From the NCBI RefSeq assembly GCF_002844395.1, contig NZ_CP025197.1:2666001-2730000 (forward strand): a stretch of 64,000 nt of DNA, in the 5' to 3' direction. A program made the translations under genes and the position numbers. Positions within the stretch are counted from its first letter, which is position 1, and each line of letters opens with the position of its first letter. The stretch is from Acetivibrio saccincola (GTDB lineage Bacteria; Bacillota; Clostridia; Acetivibrionales; Acetivibrionaceae). This document shows, in pieces, positions 18,755 through 27,766 of the stretch. Under the pieces are notes generated by a model. It was given only the letters and a program-made list of their open reading frames with translations, did not search any database and had not been told where the DNA came from.

Positions 18755-18916
18755 TCAGAGTTTTTTTAAATTTAAAAAACTTTCTGTTACAAAAACACCC
18801 TTTGATGGAATTTCATTTTTCTTATAGAATCCGGTGTAAACAATTATAGCTCCAATTATTACTATTAAGGCTAAAATAATTAAAATTATTCTGTTTTTTA
18901 TTGCTGCTCCTGTCAT
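18755..18916 (-). CDS. Small single-pass membrane protein, 53 residues, downstream of sigF
   Basis: The minus-strand reading frame starts at the ATG at 18914-18916 with an AAGGTG site 7 nt upstream and ends at TGA 18755-18757. The peptide begins MTGAAIKNR. It has one strongly hydrophobic segment (about residues 10-27, IILIILALIVIIGAIIVY) and then a short Lys-rich hydrophilic tail. I do not recognise a family. Its position 78 nt after sigF on the same strand raises the possibility of a sporulation role, but nothing in the peptide proves it. Confidence 0.55.
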   Translation of the reverse strand: MTGAAIKNRIILIILALIVIIGAIIVYTGFYKKNEIPSKGVFVTESFLNLKKL

Positions 18917-18994
18917 AATTTCACCTTCATAATATTTTTAAAGAGTAGTATATAGTATTTGAAATTCTTAATACAATATGCAAAAAATCATTAT

Positions 18995-19735
18995 TTATAC
19001 ATGCTTCATTTTTTTCCGTATTTCTTCTAATATCTTTTTTTCAATCCTGGAAACCTGTACTTGGGATATACCGAGCATTTTTGCAATTTGCGACTGGGTT
19101 TTTTCTTTGTAGTACCTTAAAATAATTATTTGCTTTTCCCTTGGTTTTAATGTTTCCAGTACATTCCTCAAATCTATTTTATCCACAAGATCTAATTCGT
19201 TGTCACTTCTTTCATTGTCAATTCTGTCAATTAATAACATGGAGGAATTTTCTCCTTCTCCTACCGTACTATATAAAGATTCAGGAGTATAACTTGCTTC
19301 TAAAGCCATAACAATTTCTTCTTTTGGAATTTTCAGGTGGTTGGAAATTTCACTTATAGAAGGCTCCCTGCCTAATTCCTTTGTCATAATTTCTTTTGTT
19401 ATTCTGGTTTTATTAGCCAGTTCTTTTAAAGAACGGCTTACTTTTATCATACCGTCATCTCTTATAAACCGTTTAATCTCCCCTATTATCATAGGAACTG
19501 CATATGTAGAAAACTTTACATTAAAAGAGTCATCAAATTTATTTATGGCTTTAATAAGCCCGATACACCCTATTTGAAAAATATCCTCAGGCTCATAACC
19601 CCTGTTTTGAAATCTTTTAACTATACTCCAAACAAGACCTATGTTTTTTTCAACTAAAACAGATTGAACTTCTTTGTCACCTTTTTTAGCTTTTTTAATT
19701 AAATCCAAAGTTTCCTTCTCAAATAAATCATCCAT
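18995..19735 (-). CDS. sigF: Sporulation sigma factor SigF
   Basis: This 246-residue sigma-70-family factor directs early forespore transcription. Region 2 (GYEPEDIFQIGCIGLIKAI, then FSTYAVPMIIGEIKRFIRDD), region 3 and the region 4 helix-turn-helix (KEKTQSQIAKMLGISQVQVSRIEKKIL) are complete. It follows spoIIAB and spoIIAA in the classic spoIIA order. The assignment to SigF rather than SigG rests on this context. The ATG has an AGGAG site 6 nt upstream. Unusually, 122 bp separate it from spoIIAB. Confidence 0.93.
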   Translation of the reverse strand: MDDLFEKETLDLIKKAKKGDKEVQSVLVEKNIGLVWSIVKRFQNRGYEPEDIFQIGCIGLIKAINKFDDSFNVKFSTYAVPMIIGEIKRFIRDDGMIKVSRSLKELANKTRITKEIMTKELGREPSISEISNHLKIPKEEIVMALEASYTPESLYSTVGEGENSSMLLIDRIDNERSDNELDLVDKIDLRNVLETLKPREKQIIILRYYKEKTQSQIAKMLGISQVQVSRIEKKILEEIRKKMKHV

Positions 19736-19857
19736 GGCTACTCCTATAATTTACATATTTTTTGTTGCTTATTAATAGTTGCCTATTAATAGTTGTTATA
19801 AATATCATGTAAGTGTTTGCATTATGCAAGCAAATTTATATTTTTATTTTTATATAT
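19736..19857 (-). other. Long spacer between spoIIAB and sigF
   Basis: These genes are usually nearly contiguous. Here the AT-rich 122-bp spacer holds a direct repeat (TATTAATAGTTG twice, near 19775-19798) and a small inverted repeat TTGCAT/ATGCAA near 19818-19830. It could contain a secondary promoter or an RNA-stability hairpin; no clear -35/-10 pair is visible. Confidence 0.5.
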
Positions 19858-20289
19858 TTACTTTATGGATTTAAATGTTTTAAACATAGTTACCTTAGTA
19901 CCCTTTCCCAACTCTGATACCACTTCAATTTTGTCCATAAAGCTTTCCATAACGGTAAATCCCATGCCGGATCTTTCCATATCAGGTCTGGAGGTATACA
20001 TGGGCTGCCTTGCAAGGGATATATTTTCTATTCCCTTTCCTTCATCACTAATGGTAATTTCCACTGAGTTGTTATATAGTTTACAATTCATTTTAACCAA
20101 CCCGTCCCTGTTTTCATAACCATGAATTATTGCATTGGTCACTGCTTCTGAAACTGCAGTTTTTACATCTGCAAGCTCCTCTAAAGTAGGATCAAGCTGG
20201 GATACGAAAGCTGCTGCAACAACTCTTGCAAAACTTTCATTTCTTGATTTACTGGAAAATTCTAAATTCATCTCATTTATAGGCTGCAT
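19858..20289 (-). CDS. spoIIAB: Anti-sigma F factor SpoIIAB (serine kinase)
   Basis: This 143-residue GHKL-fold kinase binds SigF and phosphorylates SpoIIAA. The ATP-binding boxes are visible: [14 protein letters not shown] (N-box), SDEGKGI (G1) and [16 protein letters not shown] (G2 and lid). Its start overlaps the end of spoIIAA by 17 nt, which implies translational coupling and balanced stoichiometry. A second Met at residue 7 is an alternative start. Confidence 0.95.
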   Translation of the reverse strand: MQPINEMNLEFSSKSRNESFARVVAAAFVSQLDPTLEELADVKTAVSEAVTNAIIHGYENRDGLVKMNCKLYNNSVEITISDEGKGIENISLARQPMYTSRPDMERSGMGFTVMESFMDKIEVVSELGKGTKVTMFKTFKSIK

Positions 20290-20635
20290 TTTTATTCCCC
20301 TTTACATTTTTTATAGCATCTTCTAAATTGTCGTATACTGGTATTATTTTGAGTAATCCTGACATCTCAAATATACGCCTCACCTGATTGTTTAAATTAA
20401 TTATTATAAGTTTTCCACTTAGTTTCTGAATATTTTTGTATCTTCCTATAACAACTCCTATTCCGGAGCTATCCATAAAGCTAACTTTTGAAAAATCCAA
20501 AATCATATCCCTGTTAGATGATTTCATTAATTCACTATCTATCTTCTGCCTCACATATTGGGCAGAGTGATGATCTAACTCCCCCTCTAGAGAGGCAATT
20601 AAAATAGTCCCCTTATACGAAATTTTAACTTTCAA
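20273..20635 (-). CDS. spoIIAA: Anti-anti-sigma factor SpoIIAA
   Basis: This 120-residue STAS-domain protein releases SigF from SpoIIAB. The phosphorylation motif FMDSSGIG carries Ser56/Ser57. The start is TTG, chosen because a GGAGG site lies 6 nt upstream. It is the first gene of the spoIIAA-spoIIAB-sigF operon. Confidence 0.95.
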   Translation of the reverse strand: MKVKISYKGTILIASLEGELDHHSAQYVRQKIDSELMKSSNRDMILDFSKVSFMDSSGIGVVIGRYKNIQKLSGKLIIINLNNQVRRIFEMSGLLKIIPVYDNLEDAIKNVKGNKNAAYK

Positions 20636-20668
20636 AATAATCCTCCTTCACTAATGGTTATTGTTACT

Positions 20669-20744
20669 ATTTCTGTATCAGCAGTATTTTTCCTTCATAA
20701 AACATTGTAAGCTTTTGTCAAATAAAAAAAAGATATCGACAAAA
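20669..20744 (-). promoter_or_regulatory. Candidate sigma-H promoter and Spo0A box upstream of spoIIAA
   Basis: On the minus strand AGGAAAA (20688-20694) and AGAAAT (20669-20674) are spaced 13 nt apart. This approximates the sigma-H AGGAWWT / GAAT pattern known for spoIIA. Further upstream TTTTGTCGATAT (20733-20744) resembles a Spo0A box (TGTCGAA core, last base changed). A related TTTTGTCAAAT lies at 20713-20723 on the other strand. Both regulators are established for spoIIA in Bacillus; their use here is inferred. Confidence 0.5.
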
Positions 20745-20761
20745 TATTTGCATTTAAGTTA

Positions 20762-20810
20762 AAAAAGAAGCTGTGAAGCTAAAATCTTAAGCTTCACAGC
20801 CTCTTTTTGT
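20762..20810. terminator. Bidirectional rho-independent terminator
   Basis: An 11-bp perfect stem, GCTGTGAAGCT (20770-20780) with AGCTTCACAGC (20790-20800), is flanked by T-runs on both strands. It lies 68 nt downstream of the CotH-like gene on the minus strand. Confidence 0.85.
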
Positions 20811-20877
20811 ATTTTAAATGGAATTTATGTTTGTTTCCTTTATTAGAAGGCACTTCTTAGCACTAAATGCCCGCACC

Positions 20878-23800
20878 TTATGGGTTCCATGGATTCCAGC
20901 CGCCTCCGCCGCCGTTTCCAGGATCCCATGGATTCCAGCCGCCGCCACCGCCGTTTCCAGGATCCCATGGATTCCAGCCGCCGCCACCGCCGTTTCCAGG
21001 ATCCCATGGATTCCAGCCGCCGCCACCGCCGTTTCCAGGATCCCATGGGTTCCAGCCGCCACCGCCTCCGTTTGGAGTTGGTGCCCATCCGCAGCTATCT
21101 AACCAGGCAGCTCTTCTAATCAGGAAGTTTTTCAAAATGTCCAACTGCTCTTCCCAAGTTTGAGTAACTTGTGTACCCATACCGCCTACCATAGAAGTTC
21201 CTAATATATTCCATCTGTTAAAGTTTCGCGTAGGAGCAGTTTTTAATTGGGCAGCTAATGAATCAACCAAAGCTATAAGCTGCTGGTCGGAGTAAGGTCC
21301 CCTGCGCAGTTCCTGCCAACGGGTTCTTACTTTTTCTTGAAAACTTGGGTCATACATAAGTGTTACAAACCAGTCACATGGAGAGCCCATTCCCCAGCCA
21401 CCCATCATTGGCTGGAATTGGAATCCTTCTATTTGAGAGCCTCCTCCGCCACCAAAGAATCCACCCATGTTAAAGCAGTCATATGCCAGGTCATAATCCC
21501 AAAGGGGTCCTGCCGTAAGCTTTCCACCCCGGTCTTTATACATACGTGTACTTCTCATATATGAGTCTCCCTGACGGGCTAACTCATTGTGAATTATATA
21601 GTCTACAAAAGAATCCACATCTATGTATGCCGGATAACCGGTATTAGGATCTGATGGATTTGCACTGTGGATAGCATTGTGTGTTTTTTGGATATAGTCA
21701 GTTATCCACGCCAATTGTTCACTTGTCAAATCGTCCGGTTCTGTAACCTCAAGGTCACTCCAGCCATTACCTCTAATCAATGGCGGATCAGCTGCACCCA
21801 TGTTAAACTGCAGCAAATATCCTCCGCTAATCTCCGGTTCAGACAAATGCTCCTTTTCAAGCTTTGCTATGTTAAGACGTCTGGAGTTTATTTCTATTCT
21901 CTCAACAAGGAGATATACGCCCTGGTAAGCATTATCAGTTACCACATCACTGTTAAAGCTGGTATATACTTCTACAAACCTATACCTTGGTGCCTCCAGT
22001 CCCTTAGCTTTACCAAGTTCATAAGCAAGGGCATTACGTATTAAAGACTTATCAGGAAACGGGGAAAGCAATATCCAGTCCCCATCTTCCGGCATACCTA
22101 ACAGTGAGTATTTTGCATCATTGTTTTCATTATCCCACAGTTCAATTCTGTAAGGAGCTTTCTCAAAATTAGATGAGGACTGCCCACGCAGCCTGAAACC
22201 TGCACGGGTAGCAACAGCCGGCTCTTGTGAAAAAGATACGGTATTATTGTTTGTCGGCTCAAACAACATAAAGGCTGCATCTATATATTGACGGCCTGGT
22301 TTTGATTTTCCATAGGCATCTAAAATCAGCACAGGAAGATCATGTCTGGTGTTTATTTGAGTGGCAACATATATAGATGTTCCCATTTTCCCTGCCGGAC
22401 TCCCATTAACAAAAGCCTGAGCCCTAAGCTGTGTAGTTTTTGTAAAGGTTAAAGGACCGGTATACAGCATGGAATTGCTGTTAGGTACACTTCCGTCAGT
22501 TGTATACCTAATCTGTGCATTATTAATCTTAGAATCCAGTGTGACTGTGATCTGACCGCTAAAAGTCCTGCTGGGCTCTGAGAAAATAATGTCTCCAGTC
22601 AAAAGCTCTTTACTCTTATTAGATGCAAATTCATTTCCGCTTACTGTTATATTCAAGCGCCCACCATTTACCCTGACACGTCCGTTAATTGATTCAAGTT
22701 CTTCTCTTGGTTGTGTAACATTTAAAGTTCCACCGTTTATTATTATGTCATTTTCTGCACGAACACCAGAGCCGGCTTTTATCCTGAAGTTTCCACCATT
22801 TATTTCAACATAGTCATCAGATTGAATACCTTCAGACGCTGCCACAATATCAAAGGTACCGTTTTTAATTTTTACACTTTTAACTGCTTTTAACCCGTCA
22901 TTAGCTGACTCTATGTTGAATGTTCCATACTCAATCTGAAGGCTTCCATCACTGTCCACGCCATCTGAATCTGTATCAAGCTCAAAGTCTCCACCGGTAA
23001 TGATTGTGTCACCGCCTGATTTTAACCCGTCTTTAGCTGCTTTTATATCAAATTTTCCACCTTCAATTATAAGATTTATTTTGCTGTCTATGCCGTCCGA
23101 ATCAGCAGTGATATCAAAGGTACCACCTGTAATGGTTATATCTTCTGCAGATTTTATGCCGTCTCCCACTGCATTTATATCTAAAGTTCCATCTTCGATA
23201 GTTATAGCCTCTCCTGCATCAATACCATCTGAACCGGCGGTAATGTTAACATTTCCTCCTTTGATTTTCACTTTTTCATTGGTATGTATACCGTCAGTTA
23301 CAGCTTCTATGAAAATATTACCTTCTTCAATAATCAAATCATCATTGCTGTTTATACCATGTTTGTAATTCCCTTTTATATATAAAGTACCGCCGCCCTT
23401 AATTTCAAGGTCATCCCTGCTGAATATAGTAGCCGTTGCTTCCTCATCACTGTAAGAACTTCCGTCAGTAAGATAGTTTACAGTATCTTTTGATATTGTG
23501 ATAAACCCTTTATCCACATTTTCAAAATAAATAGCAGGTCCGTTAGGATTGGTTATGTTAACGCCTTTTAGTCTTAATTTAACTCTTTCTTCGGTGTTTA
23601 TGTATATCATACCGTTTGTTAATGTTCCTGTAACAACGTGGTCGCCACCGGCTGTTATATTAACAACTGAACCGTTTACAGATATTCCTTCTCCCGAAAC
23701 AGTTATCCTGCTTCCCAATTCAATTGTTCCGGTATTGTTTTTCCATGCTTCGTCATCCGGAGTAGGTGTCGGATCCATTTGCTCAACAGGGAATGAATTA

Positions 23801-24063
23801 ATTATACCTAAGACGTATCTGGTTAACAAAACATAGTCCCTAGAATCTACTATGCCATCCCCGTTAAGATCCATCATAGAAGTGTCATCAGCTTTTCTGA
23901 TGTCTAAAACATGCCTGCTCATAATGGCATTGTCTAAAGAGTCCACCGCCCCGTCCTTATTAATATCACCATATAATGGGGCTGCATTTGAAGTTACGGT
24001 TGCAATAACAAAAAGCATTACAACCAGTAGCGCACTGAAACGCCTTTTTTTTACATGTCTCAT
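20878..24063 (-). CDS. Dockerin / beta-helix / CotH-kinase fusion, secreted cellulosome component
   Basis: This 1061-residue secreted protein starts with a signal peptide (about 1-28). A type I dockerin at about 31-90 carries two calcium loops (DINKDGAVDSLD and DLNGDGIVDSRD). Residues about 110-490 form a repetitive beta-helix (repeats such as GGTFDITADSDGIDS) like the DUF4353/Cthe_2159 polysaccharide-binding family. A Fn3/chitobiase-C-like module lies at about 495-570. A CotH-kinase domain spans about 575-985, with PLWDYDLAYD at 853-862 as probable metal site. The tail is five Gly-rich WNPWDP repeats. CotH of Bacillus is a spore-coat protein kinase; in cellulosomal clostridia dockerin-CotH proteins exist but their role is unclear. 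The neighbouring spoIIA operon is probably coincidental. The start follows an AGGGGGAA site. Confidence 0.88.
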   Translation of the reverse strand: MRHVKKRRFSALLVVMLFVIATVTSNAAPLYGDINKDGAVDSLDNAIMSRHVLDIRKADDTSMMDLNGDGIVDSRDYVLLTRYVLGIINSFPVEQMDPTPTPDDEAWKNNTGTIELGSRITVSGEGISVNGSVVNITAGGDHVVTGTLTNGMIYINTEERVKLRLKGVNITNPNGPAIYFENVDKGFITISKDTVNYLTDGSSYSDEEATATIFSRDDLEIKGGGTLYIKGNYKHGINSNDDLIIEEGNIFIEAVTDGIHTNEKVKIKGGNVNITAGSDGIDAGEAITIEDGTLDINAVGDGIKSAEDITITGGTFDITADSDGIDSKINLIIEGGKFDIKAAKDGLKSGGDTIITGGDFELDTDSDGVDSDGSLQIEYGTFNIESANDGLKAVKSVKIKNGTFDIVAASEGIQSDDYVEINGGNFRIKAGSGVRAENDIIINGGTLNVTQPREELESINGRVRVNGGRLNITVSGNEFASNKSKELLTGDIIFSEPSRTFSGQITVTLDSKINNAQIRYTTDGSVPNSNSMLYTGPLTFTKTTQLRAQAFVNGSPAGKMGTSIYVATQINTRHDLPVLILDAYGKSKPGRQYIDAAFMLFEPTNNNTVSFSQEPAVATRAGFRLRGQSSSNFEKAPYRIELWDNENNDAKYSLLGMPEDGDWILLSPFPDKSLIRNALAYELGKAKGLEAPRYRFVEVYTSFNSDVVTDNAYQGVYLLVERIEINSRRLNIAKLEKEHLSEPEISGGYLLQFNMGAADPPLIRGNGWSDLEVTEPDDLTSEQLAWITDYIQKTHNAIHSANPSDPNTGYPAYIDVDSFVDYIIHNELARQGDSYMRSTRMYKDRGGKLTAGPLWDYDLAYDCFNMGGFFGGGGGSQIEGFQFQPMMGGWGMGSPCDWFVTLMYDPSFQEKVRTRWQELRRGPYSDQQLIALVDSLAAQLKTAPTRNFNRWNILGTSMVGGMGTQVTQTWEEQLDILKNFLIRRAAWLDSCGWAPTPNGGGGGWNPWDPGNGGGGGWNPWDPGNGGGGGWNPWDPGNGGGGGWNPWDPGNGGGGGWNPWNP
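20881..21069 (-). repeat. 39-bp tandem repeats encoding the Gly/Trp/Pro tail of the CotH-like protein
   Basis: About five in-frame copies of a GC-rich 39-bp unit encode GGGGGWNPWDPGN. Internal copies are almost identical at DNA level, so copy number is likely to vary between strains. The GC content contrasts sharply with the AT-rich surroundings. Confidence 0.92.
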
Positions 24064-24274
24064 ACATTATTCCCCCTAATTACTAATAATTTGATGTGCA
24101 TATATATGGTTGAACATACATATCCCCTGTGTTTGTAAGGTTCGTAAAAGGAATGAATTTTGATGTGGTTATAATTAATTATTTCTATATATTTTTTATG
24201 TAATGTATAATTTTCTTATAATATATTTTATTTAACATATTTATTATAATATTTTTATATAATTATATGTGTAG

Positions 24275-24538
24275 TTACTCTCCCAATCCGGATATAATGA
24301 GATCTTCAAGTTCTTTTATTGCTATTTCTTCATCTTCTCCTTCAGCGCCTATTACAATGGAAGTTCCCTTAGAAATTGCCAAAGACATAAGACCCATTAT
24401 GCTTTTGGCATTAACTTTTTTGCCTCCGTGCTTAATCCAAATTTCAGATGTATATTTACCGGCTGTTTGAACAAACAGGGCTGCCGGTCTTGCATGAAGA
24501 CCTGACGGGTTAATTATTTTAACAGTCTTTTCAACCAT
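24275..24538 (-). CDS. ptsH: Phosphocarrier protein HPr
   Basis: This 87-residue HPr-family protein contains both phosphorylation sites: His15 in [10 protein letters not shown] and Ser46 in KSIMGL. With both sites it is an HPr rather than a Crh, which lacks the His. It can carry phosphate for sugar uptake and, as Ser-P, serve catabolite control. The start overlaps the end of whiA by 8 nt. The matching HPr kinase is encoded at 30356-31354. Confidence 0.92.
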   Translation of the reverse strand: MVEKTVKIINPSGLHARPAALFVQTAGKYTSEIWIKHGGKKVNAKSIMGLMSLAISKGTSIVIGAEGEDEEIAIKELEDLIISGLGE

Positions 24539-25499
24539 TTTCTATTTCTCCTTTCTCATGTCTGATTTTATCTGCAATTTTATCAAGCTTTCTAAGCCTA
24601 TGGTTAACGCCTGATTTTCCAAGAGCCGGAGTCAGCATTTCCCCTAATTCCTTTAAACTAAAATCACTGTATTTTAATCTTAATATGGCTATTTCCCTTA
24701 AGTTTTCAGGCAGCTTATCAAAACCCAAATTCTCTTTTATGTATGTAATGTTCTTAACCTGCCTTATTGAAGCATCTACTGTCTTTTGCAAATTTGCCGT
24801 TTCACAATTTACAATTCTGTTAACATTATTCCGTACTTCTTTAAGTATCCTGACATTTTCAAGTTCTAAAAGAGCTGCATGGGCTCCTATTATGTTTAAA
24901 AAGTCAACTATACTTTCCCCTTCTTTTAAGTATACAACATAATTACATTTTCTTTTAATTATTTTAGAATTTAGTTTAAAATCATTAATTAATCCGCTTA
25001 ATTCCTTTGCTAAGTCTTTTTTTTGAGTAATTATTTCCAAATGATAAGTTTTTTCCGGGTCGCTCATTGAACCTGCAGCTAAATATGCTCCTCTTAAATA
25101 CGCTTTTTGGTATTCCCTGTCTTTTGATAAAATTTTACAGGGCAGATATTTTACTTCTTTCCGATCTTCATTGCTGCATACAATATTCATATCGTCAAGT
25201 ATTTTCTTTAATCCTTTTGAAGAAGTTAATATCAAAATGTATACAATATTTTTCTTTAATTTCGGGCTGCGCCTTATAATTATTTCGGTATTTACACCAT
25301 AAAGTTCTTTTATTAGTGAAAAAACCCTCCTTGCCAAAGCTGAATTTTCAGTTGTTATTCTCAAATTTATTTCATTCTCATTAATCACTTTAACAAGGCC
25401 GTTAATCCTGACTACAGCTGCCAGTTCCGCCAGCATACAAAACCTGTCACTGGTAGTTATTCTGCACAATTCATTTTTAACTGCCGATGAAAATGACAA
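24531..25499 (-). CDS. whiA: WhiA family DNA-binding regulator
   Basis: This is a LAGLIDADG-fold plus helix-turn-helix protein of about 322 residues, linked to sporulation and cell division in Gram-positive bacteria. The middle holds the degenerate homing-endonuclease-like fold ([24 protein letters not shown]). The C-terminal HTH is [27 protein letters not shown] place the start at TTG (25497-25499), so that the protein begins [11 protein letters not shown] as in the family, with an AGGGGTG site 6 nt upstream. A GTG three codons earlier is the alternative. Confidence 0.92.
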   Translation of the reverse strand: MSFSSAVKNELCRITTSDRFCMLAELAAVVRINGLVKVINENEINLRITTENSALARRVFSLIKELYGVNTEIIIRRSPKLKKNIVYILILTSSKGLKKILDDMNIVCSNEDRKEVKYLPCKILSKDREYQKAYLRGAYLAAGSMSDPEKTYHLEIITQKKDLAKELSGLINDFKLNSKIIKRKCNYVVYLKEGESIVDFLNIIGAHAALLELENVRILKEVRNNVNRIVNCETANLQKTVDASIRQVKNITYIKENLGFDKLPENLREIAILRLKYSDFSLKELGEMLTPALGKSGVNHRLRKLDKIADKIRHEKGEIENG

Positions 25500-25560
25500 T
25501 TCAAACACCCCTGCAAAACATTCTTCACATGTGTAATATATTCCCTTACTTTTAATTATA

Positions 25561-25611
25561 CACTATACAGACATTCAATTTTAAATATCTTTTCTGAATG
25601 TCTGTTTAGTG
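25561..25611 (-). terminator. Strong hairpin between the debranching-enzyme gene and whiA
   Basis: A 17-bp stem with one mismatch pairs 25561-25577 (CACTATACAGACATTCA) with 25595-25611. No clear U-tract follows on the minus strand, so it may be a weak terminator or a processing hairpin between the two genes. Confidence 0.5.
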
Positions 25612-25635
25612 GGACAAAATTAAATGGATTTTAAG

Positions 25636-27597
25636 TTATTTTAAAACATCTTCAATATATGCCCTTAGTATTTCTGAAACACTCCAGGCCTGTGCAAAAC
25701 ATCCTCTTGGCACTAAAGGCTCATCCCCGTCAAATATCTCTGATATAGAACCTAAACAAGCATCTTCTAAATGGTCTTTAAAAGGTTCTATAAATCTTAG
25801 TGCCATTTCCTTTGCTTCATCTGAATTTCCGTTTACTTTAACATATGCAGTTATAAATTGTCCCAAAGGCCAGGTCCAGACTGTCCCCTGGTGGTATGAA
25901 CCGTCCCTTCTCCACTGGTCTCCTGCATATATCCCTGCATATTCTTTTGATTCAGGGGATAAGCTTCTAAGACCGTATGCGGTATACAATTCTTTAAATA
26001 CCCTGTTGACTGTTTTTTTGGCCTTTTCCCCGTCCAGCACTGCATTTGAAAGACTTACAGCCATTATTTGGTTGGGTCTTACCTTGCCGTCTTTATAATC
26101 ATTTGTCAAACAATCATAAAGACACTGTTTTTCTTCATTCCAGAAGCTTTTCACAAAGGACTTTTTGACCTTGGAAGCCAAATCATTATAATAACTGTCA
26201 TCTTCTCCAAATTTATCTGAAAGATTTGCCATTACCTTTAGTGCATTATACCATAAAGCATTTATCTCCACTGCTTTTCCGTGTCTTGGCGTAACCACCC
26301 AGTCCCCCACTTTTGCATCCATCCATGTAAGCTGGGTATTTGCATCCCCTGCCGTAATTAAAAAGTCTTTATCCATTTTTATATTAAAGTGGGTTCCGTT
26401 GGCATAAGAATTGATAATGTCTTTTAGTCCCTGATATATGTGTTTTTTTATAAATTCATAGTCACCTGTATATTCAACATACTTATTAACAGCTTCAAAA
26501 TACCACAGGGCTGCATCCACAGTATTGTAAAGTGGTTCATGTCCCCCGTCAGGAAACATATTAGGAATCAATCCGTCCTTTACATATTTGGAAAAAGTAT
26601 ATAGTATTTCTTTGGCATCATCAAATCTCTTTGTTGAAAGAGTAAGACCTGTAAGGGCTATCATTGTATCCCTTCCCCAGTCTGTAAACCAAGGATAACC
26701 CGCTATAATGGTTTTGGCATCTGTTGATTCCCTGTATACTATAAATTTGTCTGCTGCCAGAACAAGTTTTTTTGCAAATTCATCTTTATACCCTGAACTA
26801 CTTATTAATTTTTTCTGTCTCTTTTCTTCTTTTTTTATTATGTCCAATCCGTCTTTATTTTTTATCTTCTTTTCAACAGTTGATATTATGGTAATGACTT
26901 TTTCTTCTTCAGGTTTTATATCAATATCAAAATAACCTGGAATGTAGTGGTCTTCTGTTGATTCAAGACCTCTTTCCCTCTCAATGGCATAATCCATATT
27001 GTAAAACCAGCAATCTTCAAGGCCTGTAAAAGTACCATGGCTGCAAAAAACATTTATATCAATATCATAATAAGAAGGCCTTACCGTGAGGATATTTGAA
27101 TTGTATTTTTTGGTAAAACTCATGTACTGTCTCTTTGAATTAAAGTGATGGTCCTTGAAATTTACCAAGGGAGTCAGTCTTAGTTTTATGGCATCAGTCC
27201 CGTTTTTAACATGATATACCACTGCTACAGTGTTTTCTCCATAAACCATACTGATTTTTTTGCTTATATACACATCCCTGACCCTGAAAATATATTCAGG
27301 CAGTAAATCATATTTAAATCTCTCAAGATGATGATAGCCTTTCATGGTAAAACCCGGGGTTTCATAGGAAAACAGGTTGTAAGAATCCCCATCAATTATA
27401 ACGCTTTCATCAATTTTTGATAAAACTAAATGTCTGTTAACAGGAGGCTTTAAAGCTGCTATTAAAAGTCCATGGTATCTTCTGGTGTTAGCTCCAATTA
27501 TAGTAGATGATGCAAAACCACCTATTCCATTTGTTAAAAGCCACTCTTTTTGTATTCCTTGTTCATAGGTTCTCCAATTTGATTTTCCAAAGTTCAT
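25636..27597 (-). CDS. Amylo-alpha-1,6-glucosidase (glycogen debranching enzyme type, GH133-like)
   Basis: This protein of about 653 residues has an N-terminal beta domain (LTNGIGGFASSTIIGANTRRYHGLL) and a C-terminal (alpha/alpha)6 barrel containing AGYPWFTDWGRDTMIALTGL, MFPDGGHEPLYNTVDAALW and DQWRRDGSYHQGTVWTWPLG. The Asp and Glu residues in these blocks are typical of glycogen-debranching C-terminal domains. The family removes alpha-1,6-linked glucose from limit dextrins. No signal peptide is seen, so it should act on internal glycogen. I choose the ATG at 27597 because GGAGG lies 8 nt upstream; an ATG 15 nt earlier would bury that site. The gene lies between rapZ and whiA, where yvcK usually sits. 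Confidence 0.87.
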   Translation of the reverse strand: MNFGKSNWRTYEQGIQKEWLLTNGIGGFASSTIIGANTRRYHGLLIAALKPPVNRHLVLSKIDESVIIDGDSYNLFSYETPGFTMKGYHHLERFKYDLLPEYIFRVRDVYISKKISMVYGENTVAVVYHVKNGTDAIKLRLTPLVNFKDHHFNSKRQYMSFTKKYNSNILTVRPSYYDIDINVFCSHGTFTGLEDCWFYNMDYAIERERGLESTEDHYIPGYFDIDIKPEEEKVITIISTVEKKIKNKDGLDIIKKEEKRQKKLISSSGYKDEFAKKLVLAADKFIVYRESTDAKTIIAGYPWFTDWGRDTMIALTGLTLSTKRFDDAKEILYTFSKYVKDGLIPNMFPDGGHEPLYNTVDAALWYFEAVNKYVEYTGDYEFIKKHIYQGLKDIINSYANGTHFNIKMDKDFLITAGDANTQLTWMDAKVGDWVVTPRHGKAVEINALWYNALKVMANLSDKFGEDDSYYNDLASKVKKSFVKSFWNEEKQCLYDCLTNDYKDGKVRPNQIMAVSLSNAVLDGEKAKKTVNRVFKELYTAYGLRSLSPESKEYAGIYAGDQWRRDGSYHQGTVWTWPLGQFITAYVKVNGNSDEAKEMALRFIEPFKDHLEDACLGSISEIFDGDEPLVPRGCFAQAWSVSEILRAYIEDVLK

Positions 27598-27691
27598 TGT
27601 CCAAACCTCCATTTCTTGTTATATTATCAGCTGTCGTATTATTCCTTATTTAACTTATATGGTGCATATATCTTTCCCGTTATAATATAAA

Positions 27692-27758
27692 CAATATAAG
27701 CATTTATAATATAAGCTATTCACATATTTAACATAAGCAGTTTATAAAATAAGCTATT
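27692..27758. repeat. Short direct repeat upstream of the debranching-enzyme gene
   Basis: About 26 bp (ATAAGCA, TTTATAA, ATAAGCTATT) recur at 27692-27720 and 27730-27758 with two or three differences, 38 bp apart. They lie between rapZ and the debranching-enzyme gene and could be operator sites or simple low-complexity DNA. Confidence 0.5.
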
Positions 27759-27766
27759 TAGCTGTA

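Noticed and set aside
20881-21069. Regular repeats that could suggest a CRISPR array
   Set aside because: Units are contiguous 39-bp coding repeats with no unique spacers and lie in frame with the upstream domain.
20814-21163. Several overlapping frames on both strands rich in Pro, Gly, Ser or Arg repeats
   Set aside because: They are alternative readings of the 39-bp repeats at the end of the CotH-like gene.
27692-27758. Operator array for a dedicated regulator of the debranching enzyme
   Set aside because: Only two imperfect AT-rich copies exist, so chance similarity cannot be excluded; kept as a low-confidence repeat only.
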